Source of the DNA: Thermomicrobiaceae bacterium
Lineage (GTDB): Bacteria > Chloroflexota > Chloroflexia > Thermomicrobiales > Thermomicrobiaceae
Length of the DNA stretch: 8,146 bases
Direction: 5' to 3'
Assembly (NCBI GenBank): GCA_025966355.1
Contig: JAICWZ010000069.1
Span: 1 to 8,146 of the forward strand
Below the pieces are notes generated by a model. That model was not told where the DNA came from. It worked only from the letters and a program-made list of their open reading frames with translations, and made no database searches. Within the stretch, counting starts at the first letter, position 1, and every line of letters begins with the position of its first letter. The position numbers were made by a program, and so were the translations under genes. Positions 6,780-8,146 of this stretch are shown in pieces.

Positions 6780-7484
6780 TCAGACGCTGTGCAGATCATA
6801 GGCGGGCGGTGTCGGATCGACGATAAGCGATCCGAAGATTTTTTGCGCGGCGGTCTGAAGTTGCTGGCGGCTGGCGAAATCGCCGTAGATGACGATGAAG
6901 AGATCGTCGTGCTCACGCCGCACGAGCAGCGCTTCGGCGTGCTGGTGGCCCGCTTCCGGCGAATAGAGATCGTAGCCGCCGCGCTCACCGGCGTAGTTGC
7001 CGATGTTGTTCGCCTGCACGGTGGCGTCGCCGATGATCTGATCGCCGGCCGCTTGCTCGACGACCCCGACGACATGCTGGAAATAGTCGTCGCTCAGATG
7101 CGAAGACGTCTCGAGCCGGGAGGTCGCGATCAGGACTCGGAGCGGATGTGGGCTGCTGGAGGTGAACCACCAGTTGCCGCCGTCGGCATCGACCTGTTTG
7201 GTCATGAAGGTGCAGCCTTTGGGCAGCGCCATGGCCAGCGCCGGACCAGAGATCGATTGTGGCGCGTCGACGACGATCGTCGCGACCGGCTCGGCAGCAG
7301 TGGTCTTCGGCCCCCGATGGATGCTCCAGTTGGTAATGAGCGCCAGCGAGGCGCTGAAACAAGCGGCAAGCAGGAAGATCGCCGCAAGCCCCAGGTAGGT
7401 CCAGCCACGCGAGCGGCGTCGCGGGCGATCGATGGGCAGTTCTGGTTCAGGCGCATCCATATCGCTGTCCGTGTCCGTGTCCAT
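6780..7484 (-). CDS. Single-pass membrane protein of unknown function
   Basis: I do not recognise this 234-residue protein. It begins with an acidic, proline-rich stretch (DTDTDSDMD from a short GACACG-type DNA repeat, then APEPELP), followed by a basic patch PRRRSR (21-26) and one hydrophobic segment at about 28-51. This predicts N-inside topology with an external domain of about 180 residues. LAAC at 39-42 resembles a lipobox, but the hydrophobic run continues past C42, so a membrane anchor is more likely than a lipoprotein. The outer part looks like a compact alpha/beta domain ending in LFIVIYGDF (195-203) and a helix, vaguely like PsbP/Mog1-fold proteins; that is a weak impression. An internal ATG at codon 9 is an alternative start. 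Good codon structure and position 30 nt before the DUF72 gene support it as real. Confidence 0.8.
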   Translation of the reverse strand: MDTDTDSDMDAPEPELPIDRPRRRSRGWTYLGLAAIFLLAACFSASLALITNWSIHRGPKTTAAEPVATIVVDAPQSISGPALAMALPKGCTFMTKQVDADGGNWWFTSSSPHPLRVLIATSRLETSSHLSDDYFQHVVGVVEQAAGDQIIGDATVQANNIGNYAGERGGYDLYSPEAGHQHAEALLVRREHDDLFIVIYGDFASRQQLQTAAQKIFGSLIVDPTPPAYDLHSV

Positions 7485-7641
7485 GACGTCAGTTTACGAT
7501 ACGAATCGACTCACCCGGCACTCTTTGTGACCCGAGAGCACGGTCCATCACTGTCGCGCCGGCCGCTTCTCTGTTAGGGTCTAGGAAGACGGCGTTCGCG
7601 CGTAAAACGGGACCGCGCCCGATGTGAGAGGATCAAGATCC

Positions 7642-8146
7642 ATGCCGATCATTTCGCCGGAAGATCAACAATACGTTCGCTCGCTCTTCGATGAGAAGCT
7701 GGTAGGCGATGTCACGCTGCGCCTCTACACACAGGGCGCGTCGAAGCTGGTGGTGCCGGGCCGGCCGGAGTGCCCGATGTGCGAGGTGACGCAGCAGCTG
7801 CTCGAAGAGCTGGTCGAACTCTCGGATAAGCTGACGCTCGAGGTCCACGATTTCTATGCCGAGCGCGAAGAGGCGCGTGCCGCCGGAATCAACCAGATTC
7901 CTGCGCTCGTGCTCGAAGGCGAAAATAAGGGGAAGGTGCGCTTCATCGGTGCGCCCTCCGGCTACGAATTCGCCACCCTGCTTGACGATCTGATCGATCT
8001 TTCCAACCGCACAACGAGCCTGGAACCAGCGACTCTCGAAACGCTGGCGGCGTTGACCGACCCGGTGCATATCCAGGTCTTCGTCACACCCACCTGACCG
8101 CACTGTCCTGGTGCCGCCCGGGTGGCGCACATGATGGCGATGGAAA
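7642..8146 (+). CDS. Glutaredoxin-like protein disulfide oxidoreductase (PDO), probable selenoprotein, partial
   Basis: PDOs are cytosolic dithiol-disulfide exchangers made of two thioredoxin-fold units, each with a CxxC. Unit 1 is complete, with CPMC (C44, C47) and a cis-proline segment INQIPALVL (83-91). Unit 2 opens normally with PVHIQVFVTPT (141-151), but codon 152 (8095-8097) is TGA instead of a cysteine codon. The same frame then reads PHCPGAARVAHMMAME to the window edge, as expected after a CPYC-type site. The simplest reading is selenocysteine: U152-P-H-C155, with a SECIS-like hairpin downstream. Read without recoding, the ORF ends at 8097 as 151 residues lacking the second active site. 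AGAGGA at 7627-7632 supports the ATG at 7642 over the GTG at 7624. A nonsense mutation or sequencing error remains possible. The C-terminus lies beyond the window. Confidence 0.85.
8111..8130 (+). promoter_or_regulatory. Candidate bacterial SECIS hairpin
   Basis: Beginning 14 nt after the in-frame TGA, GUGC (8111-8114) pairs with GCAC (8127-8130) and GCC (8116-8118) pairs with GGC (8124-8126). C8115 is bulged and the apical loop is CGGGU (8119-8123). The layout resembles the SelB-binding minihelix of E. coli fdhF: a bulged base three pairs below a small loop carrying G near its 5' side, at a similar distance from UGA. The region is GC-rich, so chance pairing is not excluded. Confidence 0.6.

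Noticed and set aside
6708..7577. Long plus-strand open frame of 289 codons antisense to the membrane-protein gene
   Set aside because: It spans the DUF72 start, an intergenic gap and the whole membrane-protein gene. The translation has no family features, and the minus-strand genes have good starts and spacing. It is a GC-rich shadow.
8095..8097. The TGA as an ordinary stop, pseudogene mutation or UGA-Trp code
   Set aside because: Not excluded, but less likely. The frame is conserved immediately after the TGA, the codon hits exactly a redox Cys, and a SECIS-like hairpin follows. Other genes here show no in-frame TGA that would suggest an altered code.
7633..8130. Minus-strand open frame of 165 codons opposite the PDO gene
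   Set aside because: It is a shadow of the well-conserved thioredoxin-fold coding frame; no family resemblance.

Overview
The window is a GC-rich bacterial stretch. It encodes an F420-hydrogenase-beta-like flavoprotein, a ferredoxin-type siroheme reductase and an archaeal/thermophile-type two-unit glutaredoxin-like protein (PDO), and it carries a GTCATTCTGAG-type intergenic palindrome. This mix suggests a Chloroflexota bacterium of the Thermomicrobia/Sphaerobacter kind. That assignment is inference from gene content; no rRNA or marker gene is present.

Positions 1-4216, minus strand: a tightly packed four-gene operon read right to left. It runs sirC-like precorrin-2 dehydrogenase (GTG start), sumT/cobA uroporphyrinogen-III C-methyltransferase, a siroheme [4Fe-4S] sulfite/nitrite reductase, and a 2x[4Fe-4S] + FrhB-family protein cut by the left edge. 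The first two genes make the sirohydrochlorin backbone of siroheme, the third uses siroheme, and the fourth is the likely electron-input subunit. The reductase stop and the FrhB-like start overlap (TAATG). Together the last two genes look like a split version of the archaeal F420H2-dependent sulfite reductase Fsr.

Positions 4217-4836: an intergenic block of about 620 nt. It holds a good sigma70-type promoter for the minus-strand operon (TTGACT, 17 nt, TATGAT), with a perfect 7-bp inverted repeat just upstream of the -35. The predicted transcript begins at or next to an ATG, so it would be leaderless. A leader of about 320 nt follows, containing a chain of tiny ORFs, the last of which overlaps the sirC start. 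The right half is more AT-rich and leads to the plus-strand gene.

Positions 4837-5751, plus strand: an ADP-ribosylglycohydrolase (DraG/ARH family). An imperfect palindromic repeat (5759-5853) separates it from two minus-strand genes: a DUF72 protein (5886-6749) ending in a clamp-binding-like QRTLF motif, and upstream of it a single-pass membrane protein of unknown function (6780-7484).

Positions 7642-8146, plus strand: the most striking item. It is a PDO-type thioredoxin-fold protein whose second active site reads T-P-T-[TGA]-P-H-C. The TGA sits exactly where the first cysteine of the C-terminal CxxC should be, the downstream frame continues as recognisable PDO sequence to the window edge, and a hairpin with a bulged base and a G-containing apical loop lies 14 nt after the TGA. 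This is best read as a selenocysteine codon with a bacterial SECIS element, giving a previously unrecognised-looking selenoprotein PDO (UPHC). A conventional gene caller would truncate it at 151 residues.
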